DNA of 64,000 bases from Acidithiobacillus sulfurivorans (GTDB taxonomy: Bacteria > Pseudomonadota > Gammaproteobacteria > Acidithiobacillales > Acidithiobacillaceae). Position numbers and translations under genes: made by a program. Each line of letters opens with the position of its first letter. Positions within the stretch are counted from its first letter, which is position 1. The stretch lies in contig NZ_JAAOMP010000073.1 in assembly GCF_018853815.1 (NCBI RefSeq), forward strand, positions 1-64,000, given 5' to 3'. This document shows positions 27,497 through 37,346 of this stretch, piece by piece. The notes under the pieces were generated by a model. It did not search any database and was not told the DNA's origin. It saw only the letters and a list, made by a program, of their open reading frames with translations.

Positions 27497-28948
27497 ATGG
27501 CAGCATTTGGAACCAGTGGGTTAAGAGGCCTGGTCAGCGATTTAACCGATCAGCTGGTTTTTACCCATGTGCGGGCATTTCTTCGTTATCTCCGCGACAT
27601 CGGCGAATATCAGAGCGGCGAGAAAGTGATTCTCGGCGGCGATTTAAGACCCAGCACCCCGCGCATATTGGCTGCCAGTTGGGCTGCAGTGCTAGCAGAG
27701 GAGGGCAAGCCTCAATTTGCCGGTTATCTGCCCTCGCCGGCACTGGCTTTTGCCGGAATCTCGGTGGGAGTCCCTGCGCTGATGGTAACCGGCAGCCATA
27801 TTCCTTTTGATCGTAACGGTATCAAATTCAATCGTCCGCACGGCGAACTGATGAAGGCCGACGAAGCCGGTATTCTCGCCCAGGACATGCAAGTTGCATC
27901 GGATTTATTTACAAAACAGGGTGCCCTGCTGCACCTGCCGCTGTTGCCTGATGCCGACCCGCGTTATCTGCAAAGCTACCAGAATCGTTATCTGGATTTT
28001 TTTGGCAAGGAAAGTCTGTCAGGCTTGCGGCTCGGCGTGTATCAGCATTCCGGAGTGGCCCGGGATCTGCTGGTCGATATTTTGGTCGCTATGGGCGCGG
28101 AAGTATTGCCACTGGGCCGTTCTGCAGAATTTGTTTCTTTGGATACGGAAGCGTTGCGCCCTGAAGATACCAAGTTTGCCCAACAGGCCGTGGCCGAGCA
28201 TCAACTGGATGCCTTACTGACGACAGATGGAGACGCTGATCGCCCCATGATTGCCGACACCACGGGTCGCTGGTGGCGCGGCGATGTGCTGGGTGTGCTT
28301 ACAGCCCAAGCTTTGGGTGCGCACAGTGTCGTGACTCCGGTCAGCAGTAATACGGCGCTGGAGTTATCGGGATTATTTGCCCGGATTCACCGTACCCGCA
28401 TTGGTTCTCCTTATGTCATTGAAGCCATGCAGGCTGCTCTGGCTGCGGGTGAGGGGCCCGTAGTGGGTTATGAAGCCAACGGCGGATTCTTGCTGGGCAG
28501 TCCCCTGCAGCGGCATGGACAAAGCTTGCAGCCGCTCCCAACCCGGGATGCAATCCTACCCATGCTCACCGTTTTGACAGCGGCAAAACAGCAAGGGAAC
28601 AGACTTGCAGCACTGATGGACCATTTACCCCCGCGTTTTACCGCCAGTGACCGGCTGCAGGATTTTCCTACCAGGTTGAGCCAGCAGCATCTGGATGCTT
28701 TCAGGGGAACCGACGATGTCCTGAATCTGATAGCATTCAGCCAAACTTTTGGAAAAGTGGCAGGCCCGGCAGGCAGTCTGGATCACACCGACGGGGTTCG
28801 TGTAACTCTTGAAAATGGCACCATCATTCACCTGAGGCCTTCGGGAAATGCGCCGGAATTGCGGTGTTACACCGAAGCGGATTCGCCTGAGGAGGCCGAG
28901 CGCATGTTGCGGGCTACTTTGCAGATTATGCATGGCTGGCGGCATTAA
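27497..28948 (+). CDS. Phosphohexomutase (phosphoglucomutase/phosphomannomutase family)
   Basis: An alpha-D-phosphohexomutase of 483 residues. Four family sites are present: the catalytic serine loop VTGSHIPFDRNGIKF (Ser near 98), the metal-binding TTDGDADRP near 243, the sugar-binding YEANGGFLLGS and the phosphate-binding LRPSGNAPELRCYTEA. FGTSGLRG opens the protein. Such enzymes interconvert 1- and 6-phosphates of glucose, mannose or related hexosamines for glycogen, LPS or exopolysaccharide. The EANGG sugar loop is not diagnostic enough for me to choose between ManB and Pgm. ATG start preceded by GGAGGAGTAGGA. A small membrane protein gene overlaps its end. Confidence 0.9.
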   Translation: MAAFGTSGLRGLVSDLTDQLVFTHVRAFLRYLRDIGEYQSGEKVILGGDLRPSTPRILAASWAAVLAEEGKPQFAGYLPSPALAFAGISVGVPALMVTGSHIPFDRNGIKFNRPHGELMKADEAGILAQDMQVASDLFTKQGALLHLPLLPDADPRYLQSYQNRYLDFFGKESLSGLRLGVYQHSGVARDLLVDILVAMGAEVLPLGRSAEFVSLDTEALRPEDTKFAQQAVAEHQLDALLTTDGDADRPMIADTTGRWWRGDVLGVLTAQALGAHSVVTPVSSNTALELSGLFARIHRTRIGSPYVIEAMQAALAAGEGPVVGYEANGGFLLGSPLQRHGQSLQPLPTRDAILPMLTVLTAAKQQGNRLAALMDHLPPRFTASDRLQDFPTRLSQQHLDAFRGTDDVLNLIAFSQTFGKVAGPAGSLDHTDGVRVTLENGTIIHLRPSGNAPELRCYTEADSPEEAERMLRATLQIMHGWRH

Positions 28949-29231
28949 TTTGTTGCCGCGCCTTTCCCGAGCATGGTGGATATATGCAGGAATAGGTCTG
29001 ATCATTCTCGACCTGCTCCTGATGGTGCTGCGATATCTGGGGGTGGTTTTCAAAACCAACGCCGTAGCGGTGCTGGCGGTTCATCATGGGGTAGATGCGC
29101 AAGCCGGGAGCCTCCTGCATCTGGCCAATATTTTGAACATGGTGCGCTGGAAATGGATCGCAGGAATTCTTGTGCTGGGTGTCCTCCTCCTGCTTATCGG
29201 TTTTTGGCGCTCTTTTTCCCGGCGTCGCTGA
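28932..29231 (+). CDS. Small two-span membrane protein, unknown
   Basis: The 99-residue product has two hydrophobic segments ([22 protein letters not shown] and [18 protein letters not shown]) joined by a loop with [19 protein letters not shown], and a basic C-terminus SFSRRR. No family is recognised. ATG 28932 overlaps the end of the phosphohexomutase gene by 17 bp, so the genes are probably coupled. Its 3' end overlaps the convergent ABC-F gene by 38 bp. The frame has plausible hydrophobic composition, but the protein is unproven. Confidence 0.6.
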   Translation: MAGGINLLPRLSRAWWIYAGIGLIILDLLLMVLRYLGVVFKTNAVAVLAVHHGVDAQAGSLLHLANILNMVRWKWIAGILVLGVLLLLIGFWRSFSRRR

Positions 29232-30819
29232 CGCTGATCTGGCTGAGCAGATAATCCTCATAACTGCCTTTAAAATCTTCAATGCCCTGAGCGGTGAATT
29301 CAATAATGCGGGTCGCCAGGGAAGAGACAAACTCGCGATCATGGCTGACAAAAATCAGGGTTCCATCGAATTTTTCCAGCCCGTTGTTCAGGGATTCGAT
29401 GGATTCCATGTCCAAATGGTTGGTGGGTTCATCCAGAATCAGGACATTAGGTTTTTGCAGGGTAAGCTTGCCGAATAACATCCGGCCTTTTTCGCCACCC
29501 GACAGCACCTTGACGGAGCGCCCGACCTGATCCTGACCGAAGAGCAGACGGCCGAGGACCCCACGAATGGCCTGATCATCATCTTTTTCGCTGCGCCATT
29601 GGCACATCCAGTCGAAAAGGGTCAGATCTTCCGCAAATTCCGGCGCATAATCCTGGGCAAAATACCCGATCTTCACATTTTCCGCCCACTTGATTACCCC
29701 GGCATCCGGTTCAATTTCACTCATCAGGCAGCGCAATAAAGTCGTTTTTCCCAGACCATTGGCACCAATAATCGCAATACGTTCACCGGCTTCAATATGC
29801 AGTCGCAGCTTCTGAAAAAGGCGCAATTCTCCAAAAGATTTGGAGACATCCTTGGCATCCAGGGCATATCGATACAACTTGCGTTCCTGCTGAAAAACCA
29901 GATAGGGATTCTGGCGGCTGGAAGGTTTGACTTCTTCCAACTGGATTTTTTCAAGCTGACGGGCGCGGGAAGTTGCCTGTTTGGCTTTGGAGGCATTTGC
30001 CGAAAACCGACTGACAAAACTTTGCAGTTCTGCCATTTTTTCTTTTTTCTTGTCGTTATCGGCCAGTAATTGATCCTTGACCAGCGTCGATGCGCGCATG
30101 TACTCATCATAATTACCGGGATAAACACGCAGTTCGCCGTAATCCAGGTCGGCCATGTGGGTGCAAACACTATTTAAAAAATGCCGGTCATGAGAAATGA
30201 TGATGATGGTGCTGTTGATGGTGCTCAGCAATTCTTCCAGCCACTGAATGGTATGTATATCCAGATTGTTGGTAGGTTCATCCAGGAGGAGGATGTCAGG
30301 ATCGGCAAATAAGGCCTGGGCCAAAAGCACGCGCAGTTTCCAGCCTGGCGCCACTCCCGACATCAGGCCGTCATGCTGCTCCAGAGGAATGCCCACGCCA
30401 ATGAGCAGTTCCCCGGCTCGGGCTTCTGCGGAGTAACCACCCAGTTCGGCAAAATCACTTTCAATGTGGGCTACCGCCATGCCATCTTCTTCATTCATTT
30501 CCGTCAGGGAATAGAGGCGATCGCGCTCCAGTTTCACCTTCCAGAATTCTGCGTGTCCCATCATGACCGTATCCAGTACCGAGTATTCTTCAAAGGCAAA
30601 CTGGTCCTGACGCAATTTGCCCAGTCGTTCGCCGCTGCTCAGACTGACATCCCCGGCGCTGGGTTCCAGATCGCCGCCCAGGATTTTCATGAGGGTGGTC
30701 TTGCCGCTGCCATTGGCACCAATCAGGCCGTAGCGGTTGCCGTCCCCGAAATCCACGGACACGTTCTCGAACAAGGGCTTTGAACCAAACTGCATGGTCA
30801 GTTGATGGGTACTGAGCAC
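29194..30819 (-). CDS. ybiT: ABC-F family ATPase, YbiT type
   Basis: A soluble twin ABC ATPase without membrane domain; ABC-F proteins act on the ribosome to relieve stalled translation. The 541 residues are very like E. coli Ybi[69 protein letters not shown], the signature [16 protein letters not shown], and [16 protein letters not shown]. The linker between the ATPase halves contains [18 protein letters not shown]. The second half has [29 protein letters not shown] and [19 protein letters not shown] 30819 is chosen as start because GGAG lies seven bases upstream and the family starts there. Divergent from thiC. Confidence 0.95.
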   Translation of the reverse strand: MLSTHQLTMQFGSKPLFENVSVDFGDGNRYGLIGANGSGKTTLMKILGGDLEPSAGDVSLSSGERLGKLRQDQFAFEEYSVLDTVMMGHAEFWKVKLERDRLYSLTEMNEEDGMAVAHIESDFAELGGYSAEARAGELLIGVGIPLEQHDGLMSGVAPGWKLRVLLAQALFADPDILLLDEPTNNLDIHTIQWLEELLSTINSTIIIISHDRHFLNSVCTHMADLDYGELRVYPGNYDEYMRASTLVKDQLLADNDKKKEKMAELQSFVSRFSANASKAKQATSRARQLEKIQLEEVKPSSRQNPYLVFQQERKLYRYALDAKDVSKSFGELRLFQKLRLHIEAGERIAIIGANGLGKTTLLRCLMSEIEPDAGVIKWAENVKIGYFAQDYAPEFAEDLTLFDWMCQWRSEKDDDQAIRGVLGRLLFGQDQVGRSVKVLSGGEKGRMLFGKLTLQKPNVLILDEPTNHLDMESIESLNNGLEKFDGTLIFVSHDREFVSSLATRIIEFTAQGIEDFKGSYEDYLLSQISVSDAGKKSAKNR

Positions 30820-30914
30820 GGCACACTCCAATACGCGATAATGAATGGGCGCGATGATAGCACTGAATGGGAATAAGTGTCCTTGCTTGTGGACATACTG
30901 AACAAAGGATCAAC

Positions 30915-30943
30915 TTGACAGCAATCAAGCCTATCCCTTAACT
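30915..30943 (+). promoter_or_regulatory. Candidate sigma-70 promoter of thiC
   Basis: A perfect -35 TTGACA (30915-30920) is followed after 17 bp by TTAACT (30938-30943), a weak -10. The transcript would start just before the TPP riboswitch. Confidence 0.45.
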
Positions 30944-30957
30944 TCTCACATTGAACA

Positions 30958-33003
<2,046 letters not shown>

Positions 33004-33007
33004 ATAA

Positions 33008-33202
33008 TAAAAACGGCAGTTGCCGTGGGTGCTTTTTGCTCCATTGTCCCTTGCCTGTTGTTCTAAGGCTCATCCTGCTGTCAGGAGAGAACTCGCCCTT
33101 TGGGCTCAGACAGCTCTCCTGACGGGCGCAGGATTTCACCAAGAACAACAACGGCTCGGACCAAAAGTCGCTGCAAAGCACCCACGGCAACTGCCGTTTT
33201 TA
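33008..33202. repeat. Intergenic palindromic element, copy 2 (perfect 28-bp arms, nested)
   Basis: Left arm 33008-33035 and right arm 33175-33202 are a perfect 28-bp inverted repeat. The core matches copy 1 (GCTTTTTGCTCCA, GTCCCTTGCCTGTTGTTCTAAGG, AAAGTCGCTGCAAAG) but contains an extra inner stem of about 70 bp in which TGTCAGGAGAG pairs with CTCTCCTGAC. The outer arms differ from copy 1 at several positions, always on both sides, so pairing is kept. It starts five bases after the thiC stop and lies between convergent units. Confidence 0.9.
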
Positions 33203-33221
33203 GGTGATGATCTGTTTTTTT

Positions 33222-33242
33222 GACTGGGACAACGTCCCAGTC
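33222..33242. repeat. Inverted repeat between thiC and the cyd operon
   Basis: GACTGGGAC and GTCCCAGTC form a perfect 9-bp stem with a three-base loop. On the plus strand seven Ts precede it; a T-run follows in neither direction, so it is not a canonical intrinsic terminator. It lies just past the last small gene of the cyd operon. Confidence 0.6.
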
Positions 33243-33253
33243 ACTGGCTGGAC

Positions 33254-33343
33254 TCAGAACCGCTTGCGTGTATAAAAATACGCAATAACGGTGATGAAAA
33301 AATACACAATGGGTAAAAAGAAAATATAATCTTCCAGATGCAT
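33254..33343 (-). CDS. 29-residue membrane peptide of the cytochrome bd operon
   Basis: A very short gene encoding MHLEDYIFFLPIVYFFITV followed by IAYFYTRKRF. It is one hydrophobic helix with an acidic N-terminal side and a basic C-terminal end. A strong Shine-Dalgarno AAAGGAG stands seven bases before ATG 33343, and the start is 12 bp after the stop of the CydX-like gene, which supports translation. Small single-span subunits (CydX about 37 residues, CydH/CydY about 29 in E. coli) stabilise bd oxidases. This peptide could be such an extra subunit. I see no clear sequence similarity to them, so the role is inferred from position and size. Confidence 0.65.
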   Translation of the reverse strand: MHLEDYIFFLPIVYFFITVIAYFYTRKRF

Positions 33344-33355
33344 GGTCTTACTCCT

Positions 33356-33559
33356 TTAATGTGAGCGTCCGGTTTTGTCCTGATTTTCCGCATCCTGTTT
33401 TTCATACATGACAGCACCGGCGACGGCGATCAGCACAATCATGGTCGTACCCACCAACCAGGCGAAATACCAGGGACCATAGTCACCAGTAATGACCGCC
33501 AGAAACAGGGATAACGCCATGATGAGGGCCATCCCGACAAAAGTGAAAAGATTTTTCAT
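33356..33559 (-). CDS. CydX-like small subunit of cytochrome bd, double length
   Basis: The 67-residue product contains the CydX signature in its second half, YGPWYFAWLVGTTMIVLIAV then AGAVMYEKQDAE, like the W-Y-F-A-W-x-L-G helix of E. coli CydX. It is longer than the usual ~37 residues because a first membrane helix (FVGMALIMALSLFLAVITG) precedes the motif, giving two spans. The C-terminus is charged. ATG 33559 has GGGAG ten bases upstream, and the gene starts 15 bp after the cydB stop. CydX holds the haem b595/d pocket together in known oxidases. Confidence 0.8.
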   Translation of the reverse strand: MKNLFTFVGMALIMALSLFLAVITGDYGPWYFAWLVGTTMIVLIAVAGAVMYEKQDAENQDKTGRSH

Positions 33560-33574
33560 GACTGGGTTGCTCCC

Positions 33575-34708
33575 TTAATAAGCATGGTCATCGGCGGGGT
33601 TTGGCGGGTTGACCTTGCCGCGCATGACCCGAAAACACCAGGTGGTATAAGCCAAAATCGTAGGTACGAAAATGGCGGTGAAAATGGTCATCCAGATCAG
33701 GTTATAACGACTTCCCGAAGCATTCCAAATAGTCAGACTCTGGTTGAGATTTTCAGACGAAGGCATCAGGAACGGGAACATGGAAGCGGCAACCGTACCT
33801 AAAATACCAATCCAGGCAACGGCTCCCAGCCACCAGCCGAGGATGGGTTTGTTGGCGCGCAACATCAATGCACCGAGCAACATGCCAGCGATAGCGAGCA
33901 AGGGGATAATCCATAAAATAGGATGGGCCGCATAATTATCCAGCCAGGCGCCAGAAACCGCATGCACCACTTGGCCACTGACGGCGTTGGCGGGCATTCC
34001 CGGATCCCCGCTGATGAGGGTATACCCCGTCATGCCGGAAATCATGAAGCCACCAATGATAAACAGTACAATGGCAATGATTCCAGCAGTGCTGGCGTAA
34101 TTCCGGGCGCGGGAAGCAATAGGATCGGTACCGCGCAGCATCAACATGGCCCCGCCCTGATATACCGACATGCTGACCGCCAATAAGCCGCTAAGAATGG
34201 CAAAGGGGTTCAGCAAATACCAGATGAATGACTCCGTCTGGTAATACTGGCCATCCCAACCGAAGTGAAAGCCGACACCTTCGAGAATATTACCGATAGC
34301 TGCCCCGTAGATAAACATGGGCAAAAAGCCGGAGACCAGAAAAACCCAGTCCCAGGACTCCCGCCATTTGCTGGCTGCCACTTTAGAGCGATATTCAAAT
34401 GCCACCGGACGTAAAATCATGCTGAACAGCAGCAGGATCATGACAATGTAAAAAACTGAAAAAGAAGTGGCGTACAGGGTCGGCCAGGCCGCGAAAATAG
34501 CCCCGCCGCCCAGAATAAACCAGACCTGATTACCGTCCCAATGGGGACCCACCACATTCAGGGCCTGACGGCGCTCGCCATCATTTTTGCCGACGAAGCG
34601 CAACAGGGTGCCGACACCCATATCCATGCCCACCATGATGGCAAGGCCCATGAGCAGAACGCCCAGTAGCACCCACCACAATACTTTAAGTCCAATATAG
34701 AGATCCAT
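33575..34708 (-). CDS. cydB: Cytochrome bd ubiquinol oxidase subunit II
   Basis: CydB pairs with CydA to form the quinol-oxidising terminal oxidase of the inner membrane. The 377-residue product has about eight hydrophobic spans. Visible family features are LLGVLLMGLAIMVGMDMGVGTLLRF near the N-terminus, NVVGPHWDGNQVWFILGGGAIFAAWP, and FLMPSSENLNQSLTIWNASGS near the C-terminus. ATG 34708 is preceded by AAGGAG. It lies 12 bp after cydA and is followed by the CydX-like gene, all on one strand. Length and motifs are normal. Confidence 0.96.
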   Translation of the reverse strand: MDLYIGLKVLWWVLLGVLLMGLAIMVGMDMGVGTLLRFVGKNDGERRQALNVVGPHWDGNQVWFILGGGAIFAAWPTLYATSFSVFYIVMILLLFSMILRPVAFEYRSKVAASKWRESWDWVFLVSGFLPMFIYGAAIGNILEGVGFHFGWDGQYYQTESFIWYLLNPFAILSGLLAVSMSVYQGGAMLMLRGTDPIASRARNYASTAGIIAIVLFIIGGFMISGMTGYTLISGDPGMPANAVSGQVVHAVSGAWLDNYAAHPILWIIPLLAIAGMLLGALMLRANKPILGWWLGAVAWIGILGTVAASMFPFLMPSSENLNQSLTIWNASGSRYNLIWMTIFTAIFVPTILAYTTWCFRVMRGKVNPPNPADDHAY

Positions 34709-34720
34709 TATGTTGACTCC

Positions 34721-36355
34721 TTATTTCTTGGCTAGGCTGGGCTTGGCAAAAGCGGGCTGCCCGGCCATACCACCCCCGGCAGGAGCATTGTCATGACCAT
34801 GATGGCTGGATTGTGGGCCAAGACGCGCGTATTTGAACATCAGGTACATTTCTGCAGCGATGAACGAGCTGTAGAGCAGTACAAAACCGATCAGGGAGAA
34901 AATCATGTAGCCGACGCTGTGACTGGAAGCCGACACAAAGGTGGGCAACATATTATAAACCGTCCAGGGTTGCCGACCATTTTCTGCCGTAATCCAGCCA
35001 AATTCACAGGCAAACCAGGGTAATGGAATACTCCACAATGCGACTTTCAGGAGCAAGGGATGCTTTTCGATTTCGTTCTTGAGGCTGAAATAGGCGGCAA
35101 AGGCAAAAATGGCGAGCATGATAAAGCCGAAAGCCACCATGATACGGAATGCCCAAAACTCTACCCAGACATTGGGGACGGTCTCGTGGGCAGTTTTATC
35201 CACGACGCTGGCGAGGTTGCTGGCATCCACCTTTTTCAGATCCTGATCAGGAGCGTATTGCATGGCCAGAAAGCCATAGCCCATGTCTGCCTGATATTGT
35301 TTGAAGGTCGCCAAAGCCTGCACGTTACTGTGGTCATGATTATATTCTTTCAGGGCAATCATGGCCTTGATGCCACTGACTACCTTGGGCTTGGCTTCAT
35401 CTACCAACTGATGAATACCGGGGATGACCGTGTCTTCCGAGTGGGTCAGCAGAGGCGTCAACACATAGGGAATACCAATTTCAAAAAGATTTTTACCTGC
35501 AGCCTTATCCGGGAAGGCGATCAGATTCCAGGGTGCAGAAGCGGTGTTGTAGTCCGTATTCCAGATGGCTTCCATGGCCGCCACTTTCATGGGTTGGGCC
35601 TTGGCGTCAATGAAGCCGAGCGCGTCACCCAGAGTCACCACACCAATGGTGGAAATCACTCCGAAAACGGCAGCAATACGAAATGAACGCAGGGCAATAT
35701 CCTTGCGTTTGTTGGTGAGCAAATAGAAGGCGCTGATCCCCATGACAAACATGGAACCGGTTACAAAACCCGCAATGGAGGTGTGGACAAATTTCGCCTG
35801 AGCGTCTTCATTGAAAATCAGTTGGACAAAGCTGCTGAATTCGAGGCGCATGGTGTTGGGATCAAAGGTTCCCCCCCTGGGGTCCTGCATGAAGCCATTG
35901 GCTATCAGAATCCATAATGCGGAAAGGTTGGAACCCAGCGCTACCAGATAGGTAACGACCAGATGGGCTTTGGCACTGATCCGGTCCCAGCCAAAAAACA
36001 TGACCCCCACAAAGGTGGATTCCATGAAAAACGCCATCAAGCCTTCAATAGCCAGAGGCGTACCAAAAATATCCCCTACGAAATGGGAGTACATGGACCA
36101 GTTTGTACCAAACTCAAATTCCATCGTCAGACCCGTGGCCACACCCAATGCAAAATTGATAGCGAAAAGCTTGCCCCAGAACTGGGTCATTTCCTTATAG
36201 ATGGGCTTCCCCGTGATGACATAAACCGACTCCATGGTGGCCAGCAGAAATGACAGGCCCAGAGTCAGGGGTACAAACAGAAAGTGATACAAGGCTGTCA
36301 GCGCAAATTGCAGGCGCGACAACTCGACCACTGTGGGATTAATTAGCATATCCAT
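34721..36355 (-). CDS. cydA: Cytochrome bd ubiquinol oxidase subunit I
   Basis: CydA carries haems b558, b595 and d and reduces oxygen to water. The 544 residues contain SRLQFALTALYHFLFVPLTLG (haem His), WGKLFAINFALGVATGLTMEFEFG, a quinol-binding loop, and the WITAENGRQPWTVY motif that is diagnostic of the family. The loop between helices VI and VII, from GIPYVLTPLLTHSED to HETVPNVWVEFWAFRIM, is long as in E. coli CydA, not the short cyanide-insensitive-oxidase form. ATG 36355 has AGGAGG six bases upstream. The gene lies 11 bp after the MBL-fold gene and should share its sigma-54 promoter. Confidence 0.96.
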   Translation of the reverse strand: MDMLINPTVVELSRLQFALTALYHFLFVPLTLGLSFLLATMESVYVITGKPIYKEMTQFWGKLFAINFALGVATGLTMEFEFGTNWSMYSHFVGDIFGTPLAIEGLMAFFMESTFVGVMFFGWDRISAKAHLVVTYLVALGSNLSALWILIANGFMQDPRGGTFDPNTMRLEFSSFVQLIFNEDAQAKFVHTSIAGFVTGSMFVMGISAFYLLTNKRKDIALRSFRIAAVFGVISTIGVVTLGDALGFIDAKAQPMKVAAMEAIWNTDYNTASAPWNLIAFPDKAAGKNLFEIGIPYVLTPLLTHSEDTVIPGIHQLVDEAKPKVVSGIKAMIALKEYNHDHSNVQALATFKQYQADMGYGFLAMQYAPDQDLKKVDASNLASVVDKTAHETVPNVWVEFWAFRIMVAFGFIMLAIFAFAAYFSLKNEIEKHPLLLKVALWSIPLPWFACEFGWITAENGRQPWTVYNMLPTFVSASSHSVGYMIFSLIGFVLLYSSFIAAEMYLMFKYARLGPQSSHHGHDNAPAGGGMAGQPAFAKPSLAKK

Positions 36356-36365
36356 GAACTTCCTC

Positions 36366-37091
36366 CTACAAAGAAACCGGGTTGTTCCGGTCCGGCGTGT
36401 AACGGTGCACCTCTTCATCAGGTGTTCCGAGTTTTTTTACTGCGTTACTGGTTTTTTTGCTGCTATTGGTGAACAGGCGAGAGTACTTTTGAAAAATTTC
36501 CCGATGTCCACGTTGATTATGAAACCAGTTGTCTTTGCGGCGGATTTCTTCAATGCTGGTCAGGCGTCGTCCCTCGGTTTCGAGACCGGGGTAGACCAGG
36601 GTTTCCCCTGGAAATGTCATTAACCGTTGGGTAATGCTTTGATACAGTACTTGCGCATCATCTGTGCTGGAGCAGGGCAGGGTGCTGTTGACCAATAAGG
36701 TTTTTCCAGTAAACAGGCGATCCTCCCAATGGTAAGTCAGTGCGCAGGGACTTTGTCCGGGGGTATGCAAAACCTGCAAACTTTCTTCGCCAAAATAAAG
36801 GCTATCGCCATGGCGCAAACGCAGATCAATTTGACTATGCGTATTGCTTTCGTGGGCCAGCACCCGCGCCCCGGTGGCCGTCTTCAGCTGTTCTGCCGCA
36901 CTCATTTGTTCGGCATCATGGTGGGTCTGCAATATGTACGTCAGGATGAGGCCCCGTTCCTGAATAAATAATGCAAAACTTTCCAGTAGCGCAGGCATCG
37001 GATCTATAATGACGGCTTCCCGAGTGACAGGATCACCCAGCAAATAACTGAGTGCGCCTTTTTGGGAATAACATAGTTGTCTAAAAATCAT
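36366..37091 (-). CDS. ETHE1/persulfide-dioxygenase-like MBL-fold protein lacking most metal ligands
   Basis: The 241-residue product follows the fold of ETHE1-type persulfide dioxygenases (LGDPVTREAVIIDP, LHTPG, RLFTGKTLLV, LVYPG, IEEIRRKDNWF). Almost every metal ligand is replaced. The T-H-x-H-x-D-H motif reads THHDAEQ at residues 56-62, HTPGH reads HTPGQ (Q113), FTGD reads FTGK (K130) and YPGH reads YPGL. Only the first histidine remains. It therefore should not bind iron as its relatives do and is probably a non-enzymatic derivative. It is the first gene of the cydABX unit. ATG 37091 has GGAG three bases upstream; GTG 37100 is an alternative. Confidence 0.8.
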   Translation of the reverse strand: MIFRQLCYSQKGALSYLLGDPVTREAVIIDPMPALLESFALFIQERGLILTYILQTHHDAEQMSAAEQLKTATGARVLAHESNTHSQIDLRLRHGDSLYFGEESLQVLHTPGQSPCALTYHWEDRLFTGKTLLVNSTLPCSSTDDAQVLYQSITQRLMTFPGETLVYPGLETEGRRLTSIEEIRRKDNWFHNQRGHREIFQKYSRLFTNSSKKTSNAVKKLGTPDEEVHRYTPDRNNPVSL

Positions 37092-37129
37092 CTGCTCCAC
37101 CGTCAGTTGCCACCGGACGTCAGAGCATC

Positions 37130-37145
37130 AGCAAACTCCGTGCCA
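37130..37145 (-). promoter_or_regulatory. Sigma-54 promoter of the MBL-cydAB operon
   Basis: On the minus strand the sequence TGGCACGGAGTTTGCT is an exact match to the sigma-54 consensus TGGCACG-N4-TTGCW, with GG and GC ten bases apart. Transcription should start near 37119, about 28 bases before the MBL-fold start codon. It faces away from the gene of a sigma-54-dependent activator. Confidence 0.92.
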
Positions 37146-37195
37146 TTTTCAGGAGGTTGTATGCAGATATCTTTTTTAATTAAAAAATATTATTA

Positions 37196-37208
37196 TTTCA
37201 ATGTGTTA
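37196..37208. promoter_or_regulatory. IHF-like site in the sigma-54 control region
   Basis: TTTCAATGTGTTA matches the IHF consensus WATCAA-N4-TTR with one mismatch and lies next to a very A/T-rich stretch. It is between the promoter and the palindrome at 37274, as expected for DNA bending in sigma-54 control regions. Confidence 0.45.
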
Positions 37209-37273
37209 CTTGTTTTCTTGAGCGGCATGTTTTTCTGAAGAGGCATTGGCCCTGCAGCCACACACCGGTAAAC

Positions 37274-37287
37274 TGTCAAAAATGACA
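37274..37287. promoter_or_regulatory. Candidate enhancer palindrome TGTCA-N4-TGACA
   Basis: A dyad TGTCA-AAAA-TGACA lies about 160 bp upstream of the predicted sigma-54 start, a normal enhancer distance, and 60 bp before the activator gene. A second TGTCA half-site is at 37316-37320. Binding of the adjacent activator is inference. Confidence 0.45.
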
Positions 37288-37346
37288 TAGACGATCTGGC
37301 AGAGACTGCTACAATTGTCAGTGCGTAGATAGTGCAGCGGGGGGGT

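Noticed and set aside
33222-33242. Inverted repeat as intrinsic terminator of the cyd operon
   Set aside because: The stem is strong but is followed by As, not Ts, on the minus strand, and no T-run follows it on the plus strand.
34721-36355. Cyanide-insensitive (CioA) type oxidase
   Set aside because: The loop between helices VI and VII is long and aligns with that of E. coli CydA, not the short CioA form.
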